Below, piece by piece: positions 35,161 through 47,094 of a stretch of DNA of 64,000 nt (position 1 is its first letter; every line of letters starts with the position of its first letter). The stretch is from Saccopteryx bilineata. Taxonomy: Eukaryota > Chordata > Mammalia > Chiroptera > Emballonuridae. Below the pieces are notes generated by a model. It saw only the letters and a program-made list of their open reading frames with translations. It did no database searches and was not told the origin of the DNA. The stretch spans positions 299,080,349 through 299,144,348 of the forward strand of contig NC_089493.1 in the NCBI RefSeq assembly GCF_036850765.1, read 5' to 3'. The position numbers were made by a program, and so were the translations under genes.

Positions 35161-35946
35161 TGTTGTAAGGTACCAAAAAGCTGAAAATTGATATTGATAT
35201 TCTGGGAGGAAAAGTCAGGTTTTCTTATCAGGCTTTCCTGTCCCACCCTCCTTTAGGGAGGGGAGGGAGAAGAATGCAGAAGTTTCTGGCTTGCAAGAAC
35301 AATAGGTCATTCAGTTTGAAATCTAAAATAAAGGTTAACCAAAAAACTTCTTCTCTTTCAATAGGAGGCAAAATTTACATACCACCTTGCATTGATTGTA
35401 GTTCCTCCCATTCCTGGAATCTTGAGAGTAAAATACCTCTAGGCTACTGAGGAAAGATGAACCCTGAAACATTTGTAAACATCTTTGTGTTACCTTGAGA
35501 GTCATAATGTTTCTGTGTATCCCCTAAAGAAATGTTGCCAGCTTGTACAGTGATGTCATGCTCTCCCCCTCCCGTGTGCGATCAAGGGTATACAAGCAGC
35601 CCCTGATCTATTTTTGGCAGTGCACAATTTGAGCCTGATGCTTTCTGTAGGCCATATGCGGCCAGCTTATTTTATTTTATTTTTTTTAAGATTTTTATTT
35701 ATTTTTATTCATTATGGGGGGGAGAGAGAGAGAGAGAGAGAGAGAGAAGGGGGAAGGAGCAGAAAGCATCAACTCCCATATGTGCCTTGACCAGGCAAGC
35801 CCAGGGTTTTGAACCGGCAACCTCAGCGTTTCCAGGTTGACGCTTTATCCACTGCGCCACCACAGGTCAGGCTGCGGCCAGCTTATTAATAAATCTCCTC
35901 CTCTAATAAAACTCTTCAAAATTCATCTGGACTTGGTGTCTCTACA
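35161..35946 (+). mobile_element. LTR of the third ERV, with SINE A inserted
   Basis: TGTTGTAAGGTACC start after a purine-rich CAGTGGGGAA, AATAAAACTC near 35906, TCTCTACA end. A reverse SINE A at about 35670-35876 splits it, flanked by GCGGCCAGCTTATT on both sides. Not the same LTR family as ERV-F. Confidence 0.75.
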
Positions 35947-36800
35947 TGAACTTGATGAAATGAGGTACAGTGCCTTCAAGAATCTGGGGTGCGGTACTTT
36001 ATAACAGTGTGTTTGCCGTGTCTTTCCTCCGGTGGCGATTGGTCTCAGTACCAATAAGCAGAGTCCTCATTGCCCCCTCAAGAGTAGTCTCAAAGAGGCT
36101 GCCAGCCCTGCTGCTAAGCAGGAGTGTCCCACTGCACGGGGAAGTCGAATCAGGGACGCCTGACCAACATAGAGCTAGGGCTCTACTGGGACAGGGAAGC
36201 ACTTCTCTAGGAAGCCAGCCTCTCTCTGAGGAGGGTGTGGGAAAAAAAAGGGGCCACATGCTGAACCTGACAAGCTCTGGGGAGGCTTGCATGGTGGCCT
36301 TACAAATTCAGAGACCTAAAATAACCACACAGGATGGTCTGAAATGGAAACTTTCTAACTAAAAGCAAGCAGTTCATGGTAGGGTGGGTAGTCATGTATA
36401 GAGAGGTATTTTTCTCTAACAAAGGTAAAAGGCTTACTTTAATTGAGCCTGGCTCTTGTCTTTTGGATCTACAGTAATGTACCTGATAATGGCACCAGAG
36501 AAAACTCAGGTCCTAGAGGGCTTCTCAGGTGAGAAAGAATTCAGGTGAGAGACAGGGTGCAGTGTTCAAGCAAAGCAAGCAGTATATTAAGCAAAGCTGT
36601 GCACTTGGCACAAGACACAGGTGGACAACTCAGCTTGTCTGAGCACCGCTACCTGTTGGGGTCTTAGAGATCATATACTTTAAAAAAAAAATTTTTTTTT
36701 TTAATTGCAAGTGAGGATGCCAATCAAGAAGCAATATGGGAATATGTTAAATAAGTTTTATTGTTTTTTGCCAGGTATTACTTAATACTTTTCATGAATA
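35947..36800. other. No gene recognised
   Basis: A 130-codon + strand ORF at 35970-36362 shows no domain and lies directly after the LTR; it may be retroviral leader or unique sequence. The rest is AT-rich. Confidence 0.4.
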
Positions 36801-36819
36801 TTTTATTTATTTATTTATT

Positions 36820-37008
36820 TTAAAGATTTTATTTATTCATTTTAGGGGAAAGAGAGAGAGAGAGATAAGGAGGAGGAGGAGGAGGAGGAGAGGAGCAGGA
36901 AGCATCAACTTCCATATGTGCCTTGACCCGGCAAGCCCAGGGTTTCGAACCGGCAACCTCAGCATTCCAGGTTGACACTTTATCCACTGCGCCACCACAG
37001 GTCAGGCG
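36820..37008 (-). repeat. SINE A, reverse
   Basis: GGTTTCGAACCGGCAACCTC and CACCACAGGTCAGG. GATCATATACTTT occurs both at 37009 and at 36668, so about 150 bp of T/A-rich DNA at 36680-36820 seems to belong to the same insertion event. Confidence 0.9.
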
Positions 37009-37049
37009 AGATCATATACTTTTTAACTCTAACTTTCAAGTTTCCCTTT

Positions 37050-37416
37050 TGCTGGCCCTGGCCGGTTGGCTCAGTGGTGGAGCGTCGGCCTGGCGTGCAG
37101 GAGTCCCGGGTTCAATTCCCGGCCGAGGTACACAGGAGAGGCACCCATTTGCTTCTCCACCCCTCCCTCTCTCCTTCCTCTCTGTCTCTCTCTTCCCCTC
37201 CCACAGCGAGGCAACATTGGAGCAAGGATGGCCGGGCGCTGGGAATGGCTCTGTGGCCTCTGCCTCAGGCGCTAGAATGGCTCAGGACACAACAGAGCAA
37301 TGTCCCAGAGGGGCAGAGCATCGCCCCCTGGTGGGCATGCCGGGTGGATCCCGGTCGGGCACATGCAGGAGTCTGTCTCCCTGTTTCCAGCTTTGGAAAA
37401 ATGGAGAAAAAAAAAG
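37050..37416 (+). repeat. SINE B
   Basis: GGCCCTGGCCGGTTGGCTCA head; AGTTTCCCTTTTGCTG duplicated on both sides. Confidence 0.95.
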
Positions 37417-38179
37417 TTTCCCTTTTGCTGATACTCTGACCATCGTACAGTATTTCAAGGGTGTTTGGACATTTGATTTTATTCTGGCAGACCCTGTGAT
37501 CTCTGACCCCCTCCTTCAGTGGGTGAGATAAAACCCCTTTGTTCCCTTTTCCTGCCCTAGTGCCTGTCTATCCTAAGGATAGCACACCTTTGAAATGTAA
37601 GGGTAATTTTTTACTGCAGTCCTCAGAGAAAGCTCATCACCAGAGCAGAAGCCTATCACCCTTACTGTTATTATCACGGTCATTGTTAGCTATCATATTC
37701 CAGCCCACAAAAAAGAAATTTTAGTATATACATTTTTACTTTCAACCATTACCCTGCTTTCCGTTCTCAGCCTCCTGAATCTATCACCAATTTCATGTTA
37801 CCCCTTTGTCTTCTGCTTTGCTTCTGATGTACAGAATACGGGGAAAACGCCATTTTCCAGATCACGTTTTCAATCTGCTGAGATTTTGATTACCAGCAAT
37901 TGTGCACAGTTTGGCTAAAATAAACTCATAAATATTCTACAGGTCTGGACGCTGCTTAACTTGACAAGGGAAACTTGGGGGGGGGAGGCTCCCTTCCCTC
38001 AATAAACGTCTCCAGGGAGATGCCGCCCCTCCATGGAAGAAGAGCCACTCTACACAAGGAGGGCCCCCTTACTGGGAAGGTCACCAAATCCAAGGAGGGA
38101 AACCCTCCTCAGGGAGTTGTACCCTCTCTGGGGAGGGAGCTCCTGTCTAAGGCGAGGCTGCTGCTCCTTTCCAGGGACT

Positions 38180-38640
38180 GACCCAACCACAGGAGGTGTC
38201 CTGCCCTCGTGGACCCCAGCGCACCCTCGTCTACCACACGCTGTCAGCCCCGCTCCCGTGCACCCTGCCCCGCGCTGTCCCCGATCCTCCTCGCTGTCCC
38301 GAGCGGGATGCCCACCCTGCCCCTCCCAAACCGCCCTGCTCAGTCCCTCCTTCCCCCAGCCCCTTGCCAAACACCCAGCCCAGCGCCGCTGCCTGAACCG
38401 CCCCCTCGCTGTCTCCGCCCCACGCTGTGCACGTCCCATGCTATCCCCGCCCCATGCCATCCACGTGCTTCGCCTGCTGGGACTGACCCGACTGGGCTAC
38501 CTCTGACCTTTCAGCCCCGTGCTGTCCGACCTGCCCCGCACCGGCCCTCCCCTCGCGGTCCACATCCTGCGCCATCGGTCCCATCCCAGCACCGCCCGCG
38601 CCTTCGAACCACGCCCTGCGCCATCCCTAAAATATAGCGT
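38180..38640. repeat. C-rich degenerate minisatellite / CpG-rich block
   Basis: Short imperfect units around CCCCGCGCTGTCC and CCCATGCCATCC recur many times, giving overlapping proline-rich ORFs on both strands. No splice sites or domain support a gene. 37417-38179 and 38641-38895 contain nothing recognisable. Confidence 0.55.
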
Positions 38641-38897
38641 GTAAAGAGATTAAAATTGAAAGATGGAAAAAGACACATCCATGCGGTGACGCAGAAGTAG
38701 GTTGACAGTCTCCGGTTACATGCACTCAGCTTTTTATTTCTAATTGTGCACCAGATTGCAGCAGAGGACACAACTTTCTGGTGACTCTTACCTAGCTGTT
38801 ATTCTCAAGATGCACACAAGATGGCAGCAAAAACATACTTGTGGGCTTTTTTCCTAGACGGGTCCACTGTGATGTTGATTAAAATATGTGCAAAACA

Positions 38898-39270
38898 TTG
38901 GCCCTGGCCGGTTGACTCAGTGGTAGAGCGTTGGCCTGACATGCGGAAGTCCCAGGTTCGATTCCTGGCCAGGGCACACAGGAGAGGCGCCCATCTGCTT
39001 CTCCACCCCCCTCCTTCCTCTCTGTCTCTCTCTTCCCCTCCTGCAGCCGAGGCTCCATTGGAGCAAAAAGATGGCCTGGGCGCTGGGGATGGCTCCTTGG
39101 CCTCTGCCCCAGGCGCTAGAGTGGCTCTAGTCGCAACAGAGCGACACCCCGGAGGGGCAGAGCATTGCCCCCGGTGGGTGTGCCGGGTGGATCCCGGTTG
39201 GGCGCATTTGGGAGTCTGTCTGACTGCCTCCCCGTTTCCAGCTTCAGAAAAATACCAAAAAAATAAATAA
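38898..39270 (+). repeat. SINE B
   Basis: GGCCCTGGCCGGTTGACTCA head, CAGAAAAATACC tail; ATATGTGCAAAACA duplicated. Confidence 0.95.
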
Positions 39271-39302
39271 ATAAAAATATATGTGCAAAACAGAACAGCA
39301 AA

Positions 39303-39478
39303 CGCCCTGGCTGGATGGCCTGGTGGGTTGCACCATCGTGCTGAGATGCAGAGGTGGCTGGTTCCATCCCTGGCTGGGGCACATACAGGAACAGATTCAT
39401 CCTTCTGTCTCCCTCTCTCCCCCTTCCCTTCCCAGGATTCAATTAAAAAGAAAAAGAGAAAATAAAAATAAAAATTAA
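39303..39478 (+). repeat. Short tRNA-derived SINE
   Basis: CGCCCTGGCTGGATGGCCTG head, CTGGTTCCATCCCTGGCTGG box, TC-rich body, AATTAAAAAGAAAAAG tail. Confidence 0.8.
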
Positions 39479-39499
39479 GCAACAGCACTGCCCGCTACA

Positions 39500-39842
39500 T
39501 TATTTATTTATTTTTTTACAGAGAGAGAGAGAGTCAGAGAGAGGGATAGACAGGGACAGACAGACAGGAATGGAGAGATGAGAAACATCAATCATTAGTT
39601 TTTCATTGTGCATTGCGACACCTTAGTTGTTCATTGATTGCTTTCTCATATGTGCCTTGACCGTGGGCCTCCAGCAGACCGAGTAACCCCCTGCTCGAGC
39701 CAGCGACCTTGGGTTCAAGCTGGGGGGCTTTGCTTAAACCAGATGAGCCCGCGCTCAAGCTGGCGACCTCGGGGTCTTGAACCTGGGTCTTTCCGCATCC
39801 CAGTCCCATGCTCTATCCACTGTGCCACTGCCTGGTCAGGCA
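39500..39842 (-). repeat. SINE C, reverse
   Basis: TTTTACAGAGAGAGAGAGAG tail side, GTTCATTGATTGCTTTCTCA, CCGCATCCCAGTCC, CACTGCCTGGTCAGG head. GCACTGCCCGCTACATT duplicated. Confidence 0.95.
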
Positions 39843-39869
39843 CTGCCCGCTACATTAAATGAGAATCCA

Positions 39870-40010
39870 GACCTGGTAATAATTCCTACTTTAAGACCCT
39901 CACATGCCTCACATTACTTATTGCTCCCATTTGCTGGATGAAACAAGGACAATTATTATCTCCATTTCACAGGTATCTGAACTATGGACTGATTCTAACA
40001 CAGTTCAAAT
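39870..40010 (-). repeat. MIR fragment, reverse
   Basis: ATTATTATCTCCATTTCACA reads as the MIR core backwards. Diverged. Confidence 0.5.
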
Positions 40011-40107
40011 TCCAGAACCGATACTCCAAGATGGGTTAGAAGAGTGAGCACTCACAGTATCCCGAACAAAACGAGCAATCCAAGGACTCCTTGCAGCCTT
40101 CTGTTGA

Positions 40108-40362
40108 ACATTGAACAGTAGCACCTTGAGATACAATCTTAATTAGTTCTGTAACCAAGCTCGTCAGTCAGTCAGCTCGTGTATCAAACTGCTGATACTG
40201 GAACAGTGCAACAACGCGCCAACTAGCAGCAGCTTCCCGAATCATGACTCGTATCTTGGAATTTCGCTCAGATCTCGAACAAAAATACAGACAAAACCGC
40301 AGCTCATATCTTAAAAAAAAAAGTATGTTGGTCTGTTCGTATCTCAAGGTACCACTCTACTT
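40108..40362. mobile_element. Non-autonomous DNA transposon with GTACCTTGAGATAC inverted ends
   Basis: Left end CAGTAGCACCTTGAGATAC and right end GTATCTCAAGGTACCACT are inverted copies. The interior has further short inverted phrases (GAGCTCG-like, GTATCAAAC/GTATCTTGGA). No transposase. The superfamily is uncertain because the target duplication is eroded. Confidence 0.7.
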
Positions 40363-40371
40363 TAATTTTTA

Positions 40372-40738
40372 TTTATTTTTTTAAACATTATTTTTATTTT
40401 TTAATTTATTTTATTTTTATATTTACAGAGACAGAGAGAGTCAGAGAGAGGGATAGCGACAGACAGACAGGAACAAAGAGAGATGAGAAGCATTAATCAT
40501 TAGTTTTTTGTTGCAACACCTTAGTTGTTCATTGATTGCTTTCTCATACGTGCCTTGACTGTGGGCCTTCAGCAGACCGAGTAACCCCTTGCTCAAGCCA
40601 GTGACATTGGGTCCAACTGGTGAGCTATTGCTCAAACCAAATGAGGCCACACTCCGGCTGGCGACCTCAGGGTCTCGAACCTGGGTTTTCTGCATCCCAG
40701 TCCAATGCTGTATCCACTGTGCCACCGCCTGGTCAGGC
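40372..40738 (-). repeat. SINE C, reverse
   Basis: ATATTTACAGAGACAGAGAG, GCAACACCTTAGTTGTTCAT, CACCGCCTGGTCAGG. Confidence 0.92.
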
Positions 40739-41029
40739 TTTTTTATCTTTTTAAGAAAAACTGCTCATAACCTGAGGGTCCACTTGCCATGCTCTCACCT
40801 GAGGTGGTGTTTGAGGTGGAACTTGGGCAGGAAACGAGATAGGATAGGTGGAGAGGGAGGAGGTGGCCTGGCCCTTCCCAGGTGCTCAACCAACAGATCC
40901 CTTTAAGAGTGCCCTCCCCACTTCTACCCCCTCCCTGTCTTTACAACCTGTTCTTCAGTCCAGAGCACTGGTCTGCTTCTACCCATGTGTCCTTCCTCTG
41001 AGGCCTCACCTGACAGGAGCTTCCCATGG

Positions 41030-41185
41030 GCTCGGAATAAACTCTAGAGCTGACTTCTGGCTCCACCACCTGTAAGCTGTGTGATTTCAGGCAAATAAAT
41101 GAAAACTCAAGTGTCCTCATCCGTCAAATGGGGAGAACGGCTCCCTCTCAGTGGCTGTGAGGATTCAGGAAAGTGGTGCGTGTTA
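41030..41185 (+). repeat. MIR
   Basis: CTGTGTGATTTCAGGCAAAT then CCTCATCCGTCAAATGGGGA is the MIR core. The surrounding 40739-41673 holds no recognisable gene. Confidence 0.8.
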
Positions 41186-41673
41186 GCTCCTGCCAACCGT
41201 GTGACCAGCAATCTCTCTCCCTCTGTCCTGTCTTGGTCCATGCCTCATATGACATTCCTTTCAGTCCCTTCCTCTCTGCAGCCACCACCACATGGCATGA
41301 GAGACCTTGAAGCTCAGGACAGCCCTCCTGCACTCTGTCCTTGCTGTTCCCAGCTGACATCCAGGCCAATAATACACTGATGTGACTGAGCACCCAGAAG
41401 CCCAGGCTTACCCGGGGACACCCTCCCAGTCCTTGCACTTTCACAACCTCTTCACTCCTTGGAGACCACAGTCTGAGAAGGGACACTTAGACTGTGTGTC
41501 CCTTCTGAAAAGTGGAGGCATCCAGAGGAAAAGGGCAGAAGGACTCAGTGCCCATAACCCCCACCATTATAATGACTTGCTCTTGACCTTCTCCAGAAGC
41601 AGAGCAGCTATGGCACAGAGGGGCCAGACCCACAGGCCACTGGGCTGTTTTCCCTAAACTCCTTCCTGGCATC

Positions 41674-42045
41674 TGATAGATTTGTAAATTCCAAACTGCC
41701 CTCTTGATGTTCTGCTTATCTGTCAGACCTCACCCTTACTGGACTATCATCGCCCCTGAGACAGAGGAATTCCAAAAAGCTGAGAAGCCGCCCCAAGGAG
41801 GGGCTCCGGACATACCAGGACTTTTGATTCAACACCCACATGCTCCAAGCCTCCAAGGAGGAGCATTCCGGACATACCAGGACTTTTGCCTCAGTATCCC
41901 CTCAGGCTCTCCCAAACACTATATAACTCGCCCCTAGTCTGTAACTGGTGTTCTTCTCCCCCAGGAGAAGTGCCCGGCAGGGTACCTTTCTTCCTTTCAA
42001 TAAAGCCTGTGACTCTGGTATTTCGGATTCCCATGGATTCTAACA
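41674..42045 (+). mobile_element. ERV-F2 5' LTR
   Basis: 372 bp from TGATAGATTTG to TTCTAACA, with CACTATATAACTCGCC (TATA-like) near 41917 and CAATAAAGCC near 41998. Preceded by GCATC, which recurs directly after the 3' LTR at 48210: a 5-bp target duplication. Confidence 0.95.
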
Positions 42046-44397
42046 TTTGGTGCCGAAACCCGGGACAGGGTACTAACTGCCTGGACGATCCCTCTTTGCC
42101 GTTCAAACTTACAATCAGAGAAGCAATGGGCAGCGGCAGCTCATCCCGGGCTTACTCCCTGATTCTGTTTGGATGTGTAATTGTGGGTTGATTGGCCGGC
42201 AGTCTAACCCTGTCCTGAACCCCTTCTGGACCAGAAGGTAAGGAGTTTCTCCCTTCCCCTTCCCTGGTTGGCCTCTAAATTTCTCTCTAAAAACACCCCT
42301 TTCTGGTCAGACGGTTTTCTCTGACACGCCTCACGTTTTGAGGGGTTTGACTTTCAGTCTCAGTGGACTGCACGGAAGACTAGGTGCCTAGCCAAACCTC
42401 TCCACTCTCTCGGACTTCTCATCCTCGGAGCTCCCTGACAGGTGGTGATGACCTCTATCAGGGATGACTCCCCCACACGGAGATTCTCTCCTCTTGAGAC
42501 AGTGACAAAAGGCGGGGATGCCCCCTCTTGCTCACCTGTCTCCACTCTGGGCTCTTCAGGGTCTAAGCCTTCCGACCAGACCCCTCTAGGATGTCTCATA
42601 AAAATCCTCACCAAACTCGGTCTCTCAGACCTCAAACCAAAGAAATTAATCTTATTCTGTAACACAGCATGGCCTCAGTACAGACTAGACAATGACTCTC
42701 ATTGGCCTGAAAACGGGACATTCAATTACAATATCCTAAGACATCTTGACAATTTCTGCCACCGGACTGGGAGGGCATCAGAAATTCCTTACATGCAGGC
42801 TTTCTTCTCCCTTCTCTCCTGTCCTTAATTTCTGTACCTTCTGTTCCACACGCAGGCTGTTTTTGGCCAAAGAAACCTCACCTAAAACCTCTGCTCCTAA
42901 TCTTTCCTTCTCCGCAGACTCCCAAACTCTCTCCTTCTCCTGCCTGACCCCCAGGGGCACCTCTCGGGATCCCTCTCTAGTCTCTCAGCAAATCTTTTTG
43001 CTGGAGTCTCTTCCCTCCAGAAAGCCTCTTCCCTTCAATAATCCTGTTTCCTCATTCACTAGTCTCTTTCTCCTCCCCTGCTGGCCGGGGGCCTCTCCCT
43101 TCTCCACTGTTCTTCGTCCCCTCACCCCTCCTCAGAAGCTGTGGCTCTGGCTGCAGTGCCTGTCTCATCTCTGACCTCTCTTCCCTCCTTACAAACTGCA
43201 ATTCTGTCTCCTCTCCGACCCCTCCTCCTTCCTTACAAACTGTGACTGAGCCTCTTTCTTCCTTGCCCTCTCCTCTCTCCTCAGAGCTCTAAATCCTTTT
43301 GACTCCTCTGACCATGTGGTGCCACACCAATACCTCCTCCTCTCCTCCTGCAGATTCTGACTCTCCTTTTCCATCCAGCTGCTCACACTGTCCATCCGTC
43401 TGCCTTCTTTCTTCCTCCCCTCTATGCTGGCAACTTCCTGCCGTCTCAAAAAACTTAAAAAGCAGAATTATATTAAGCTATATGAGTAAGTAGTTCGTCT
43501 TGTCTCTTTGTCAGAAAATATCTCTAGTATAATTTTAATTGAAATAAGCGCACTCATTTAAATTTTTTTATTCATAATATGTGAAGTCTTTGTTTAATGT
43601 GTAACTGTGTCTGTTTCTAAGGCCTTAAACCAGTAATTACCCACCTCATAAACCAGGTTTACTCATCCCCACGGAATCTCCCTGCAATACCCCCATCTTT
43701 CCTGTTTGAAAACCTTCAGGAGCTTATCACCTCATACAAGCCTCATACCTAATCAATGAGGCAGTAATTCCCCTCCATCCAGTAGTCCCTAATCTCTATA
43801 AGTTACTGTCACACATTTTCTCAAACACCACTCATTTCATGGTCCTGGACCTCAAGAATGCCTTCTTTACCATTCCTCTACACCCTGACTCTTACTTTCT
43901 GTTTGCCTTTACCCGGACACTAATGCAGCTCAGCAATTGACATGAACTGTCTTACCTTAGGGGATCAGAAACAACCCACACCTGTTTGGGCAGGCACTAG
44001 CTCAGGATTTAGCAGCATGCAATCTCAAAACAAGTACTCTCTTACAATATGTAGATAACCCACTCCTCTGCAGCCCCTCCCTGCCTGCCTCCAGGAGACA
44101 CATCTCCACCCTTCTTAACTTCCTCCCTATGAAGTGATATCTGTCTTCTCTGCTAAGGCTCAACTTTATTCTCAGTCCCTAGTCTATCTAGGCATTACTT
44201 TAACCCCCACCACCTGAAGTCTCACTCTAGCTCAAACTCAGACCCTCCACAGTCTCCAACCACCTACCACAACACATCAAATCTTTTCTTTCCATGGTCT
44301 AATAGGCTTCTATAAACACTGAATTCCCAATTTTGCTCTTAGTCAAGCCCGTCAGTGAGATCTTCTGAGCATGGCTTTTTTTTTTTTAGAAAGTTTT

Positions 44398-44575
44398 TTT
44401 TTTTTTTTTTTAGATTTTATTTATTCATTATAGAGAGGAGAGAGAGAGAGAAGGGGGAGGAGCAGGAAGCATCAATTCCCATATGCGCCTTGACCAGGCA
44501 AGCCCAGGGTTTCTTACCGGAAACCTCAGTGTTTCCAGGTTGATGCTTTATCCACTGCGCCACCACAGGTCAGGC
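44398..44575 (-). repeat. SINE A, reverse, in ERV-F2
   Basis: Poly(T) start, CACCACAGGTCAGG head; GAGCATGGCTTTT duplicated. Confidence 0.95.
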
Positions 44576-44623
44576 TGAGCATGGCTTTTAAGGTCTATAA
44601 TGACCAAGGAAGTAGGCCCTGGC

Positions 44624-45000
44624 CAGTTGGCTCAGCGGTAGAGTGTCGGCCTGGCGTGTGGGGGACCTGGGTTTGATTCCCGGCCAGGGCACATAGGAGA
44701 AGTGCCCATTTGCTTCTCCACCCCCCCTCCTTCCTCTCTGTCTCTCTCTTCCCCTCCCACAGCCAAGGCTCCATTGGAGCAAAAATGGCCTGGGCACTGG
44801 GGATGGCTCCTTGGCCTCTGCCCCAGGAGCTGGAGTGGCTCTGGTCGTGGCAGAGTGACACCCCGGAGGGGCAGAGCATCGCCCCCTGGTGGGTAGAGCA
44901 TCGCCCCTGGTGGGCGTGCCGGGTGGATCCCAGTCGGGCACATGCGGGAGTCTGTCTGACTGTCTCTCCCCGTTTCCAGCTTCAGAAAAATTAAAAAAAA
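44624..45000 (+). repeat. SINE B in ERV-F2
   Basis: GGCCCTGGCCAGTTGGCTCA head; AATGACCAAGGAAGTA duplicated. Confidence 0.95.
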
Positions 45001-45658
45001 AAATGACCAAGGAAGTAAAAGAAAAGGCAAATAAGGCCCAAAAGAAGTAAGGAAATAACAAATTTTGGCTCCAGCATCCTAAGGGGCTTCATAGCATTCC
45101 ATCAAGGCCCTGCTCCAGAGTGGAAAGTAAGGTCATTGAACTGAAGCCTGCCAGGCTTCCTGGCCCCACCAGTTGACATACCTGTGCTGTGGAAAGAGGG
45201 ACATGAGAAGGTAAGCTGCCCCCTTGCTCCATGGAGGGAGGGTTCAGTCTCTTCTAGCCCTGCTCCAGCTACCTGTGACCTGACCTTCTCCAGTGTGCTG
45301 GGAATTGCCACTGAAGGCCCAAGGACATCCTTCATGAGCCTAAGGTATTTCTTCCAAGTAGCAGATAAACTAATCTCATTTCTTGTAAACACAAGGGCCA
45401 TCTACTATGCCTTGCCTGAATATTTAAGTTTATTTATCCCTCAAAGATCTCTACTGTGGGTATTGACAGTCTGGTTTTATTGCTTTATTTAATGTTTAGT
45501 ATCTCCTTTATTCCTCTTGTCTCAATGCCCCATGACTATTGTAGGTTGGGACCTGCTGCTAAATCCAGCTAGAAGTAGTGGTCACTAGGACTTAAACTCT
45601 AACTGCAAAGTGTAAAAATGTAACACCCTTTCCCTAAGTACTTGCAGGTTTTATATTC

Positions 45659-46055
45659 TTTTTTTTTTCCCCCTGAAGCTGGAAATGGGGAGAGACAGAC
45701 AGACAGACTCCCACATGCGCCCAACCGGGATCCACCCGGCATGCCCACCAGGGGTGGCGCTCTGCCCACCAGGGGGTGATGCTCTGCCCCTCCGGGGCAT
45801 CGCTCTGCCACAACCAGAGCCACTCTAGCACCTGGGGCATTGGCCAAGGAGCCATTCCCAGCGCCCGGGCCATCTTTGCTCCAATGGAGCCTTGGCTGCG
45901 GGGGGGGGGGGGGGGTAAGAGAGAGACAGAGAGGAAGGAGGGGGGAGTGGAGAAGCAAATGGGTGCTTCTCCTATGTGCCCTGGCTGGGAATCAAACCCG
46001 GGTCCCCTGCATGCCAGGCCGACGCTCTACTGCTGAGCCAACTAGCCAGGGCCAG
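45659..46055 (-). repeat. SINE B, reverse, in ERV-F2
   Basis: CCTGAAGCTGGAAATGGGGA start, CCAACTAGCCAGGGCC head; GTACTTGCAGGTTTTATA duplicated. Contains a poly(G) run near 45900. Confidence 0.95.
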
Positions 46056-46839
46056 TACTTGCAGGTTTTATAGGTTACTCAGCAAACTGTTCAAAGACTG
46101 TTCAAGAGGCCCTTTCAGCAGTACATCACACAAGGACTGACTTTCACATGGACAGGTCCACACACCGTGGTCCTGACAACTCACTCCCACTGCACCTTTC
46201 AACCTACCTCACCAAATCAGGTGCTTTCTACTCATGTGAGACCACAAGTATATGTATCTCCTTACTAATTGTACAGAAACCTGTATCTTAATCTGTCTCA
46301 CCTCAAATATCAACCTAATCCCACCCCATGAGCCTCTACCAGTTCCTAATACACTATCCATCAATCTAAGGACCAAACGAGCTATACAGGTAATTTCTCT
46401 TCTTGTTGCTTTAAAAATTTCTATAAAAGTAGATCTAGGGACAGGGGGACTAGCCACACTGCCCTGTCTTTTCCTTCTCTCTCCCTCTCTCTCTCTCTCT
46501 GAAGCCCAGCGAATTTGTAAACATAGAGTGAGTGGTTTTTGCACAACTTGGGTATCTTGACAATTGCCTTTCATTGGTCCACTCACTCTATTTACTTTTC
46601 TAACTTTTAAACCCTGACTCTTACGTTTGTTTACTAGTTTCTTACAGAACTGCATGCAGACCTTCGCCAATCAGAAAATTGGAAAAATCTACCTAACCCT
46701 ACACACCAACCCTGAAACCTGCCCTCGTGAAACAGAAAAATCTGAAACCCTATATCAGCAAACCTCCTAAATTCTATCTTTCAACTTCTACAGGTCCCTT
46801 AACCCTAAAGCTCTCCCGCATCCTTGAAGAACTAGGAGA

Positions 46840-47043
46840 ATGAATAGCAATCACCTCCTAGCGCTTCTCAGTCTTTTTACCCTTCATATAGTGAGGGGAC
46901 AAGACCGCTGGGTCTTCTTGGTTGACGAAGAGCCTACAAACAGGCATGAAACATTTCTTTTAGCTCAAGCTAACTGCTCTCTCCAGGGCTGCCAGGAAAA
47001 AATATCTCCCATCCAAGTACTAACCAGGCCCGGCCCTGCTTAG
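46840..47043 (+). pseudogene. ERV-F2 env N-terminal relic, cut by 5S insertion
   Basis: Same signal-peptide start and NCSLQGCQ motif as the ERV-F1 ORF at 32345. The reading frame runs into the inserted 5S sequence and stops at 47043. Confidence 0.65.
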
Positions 47044-47094
47044 CTTCCGAGATCAGACGAGATGGGGCGCGTTCAGGGTGGTATGGCCGTAGAC
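47009..47094 (-). pseudogene. 5S rRNA retrocopy, 3'-truncated
   Basis: On the - strand it reads GTCTACGGCCATACCACCCT then GATCTCGGAAGCTAAGCAGG and CTTGGATGGG: about the first 86-88 nt of 5S rRNA with few changes. GGAAAAAATATCTC flanks it on both sides (46995-47008, 47095-47108). ERV-F1 shows the uninterrupted site near 32503 (GGAAAGAATATCTC). The 3' third of 5S is missing and there is no poly(A). It is an insertion product, not a working gene. Confidence 0.95.

Noticed and set aside
37062..37130. tRNA genes at SINE heads
   Set aside because: The A/B-box-like heads belong to SINEs with long bodies, A-rich tails and target duplications. No cloverleaf-complete tRNA gene was found.
47009..47094. 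Working 5S rRNA gene
   Set aside because: It lacks the 3' third and sits between target duplications inside an ERV.
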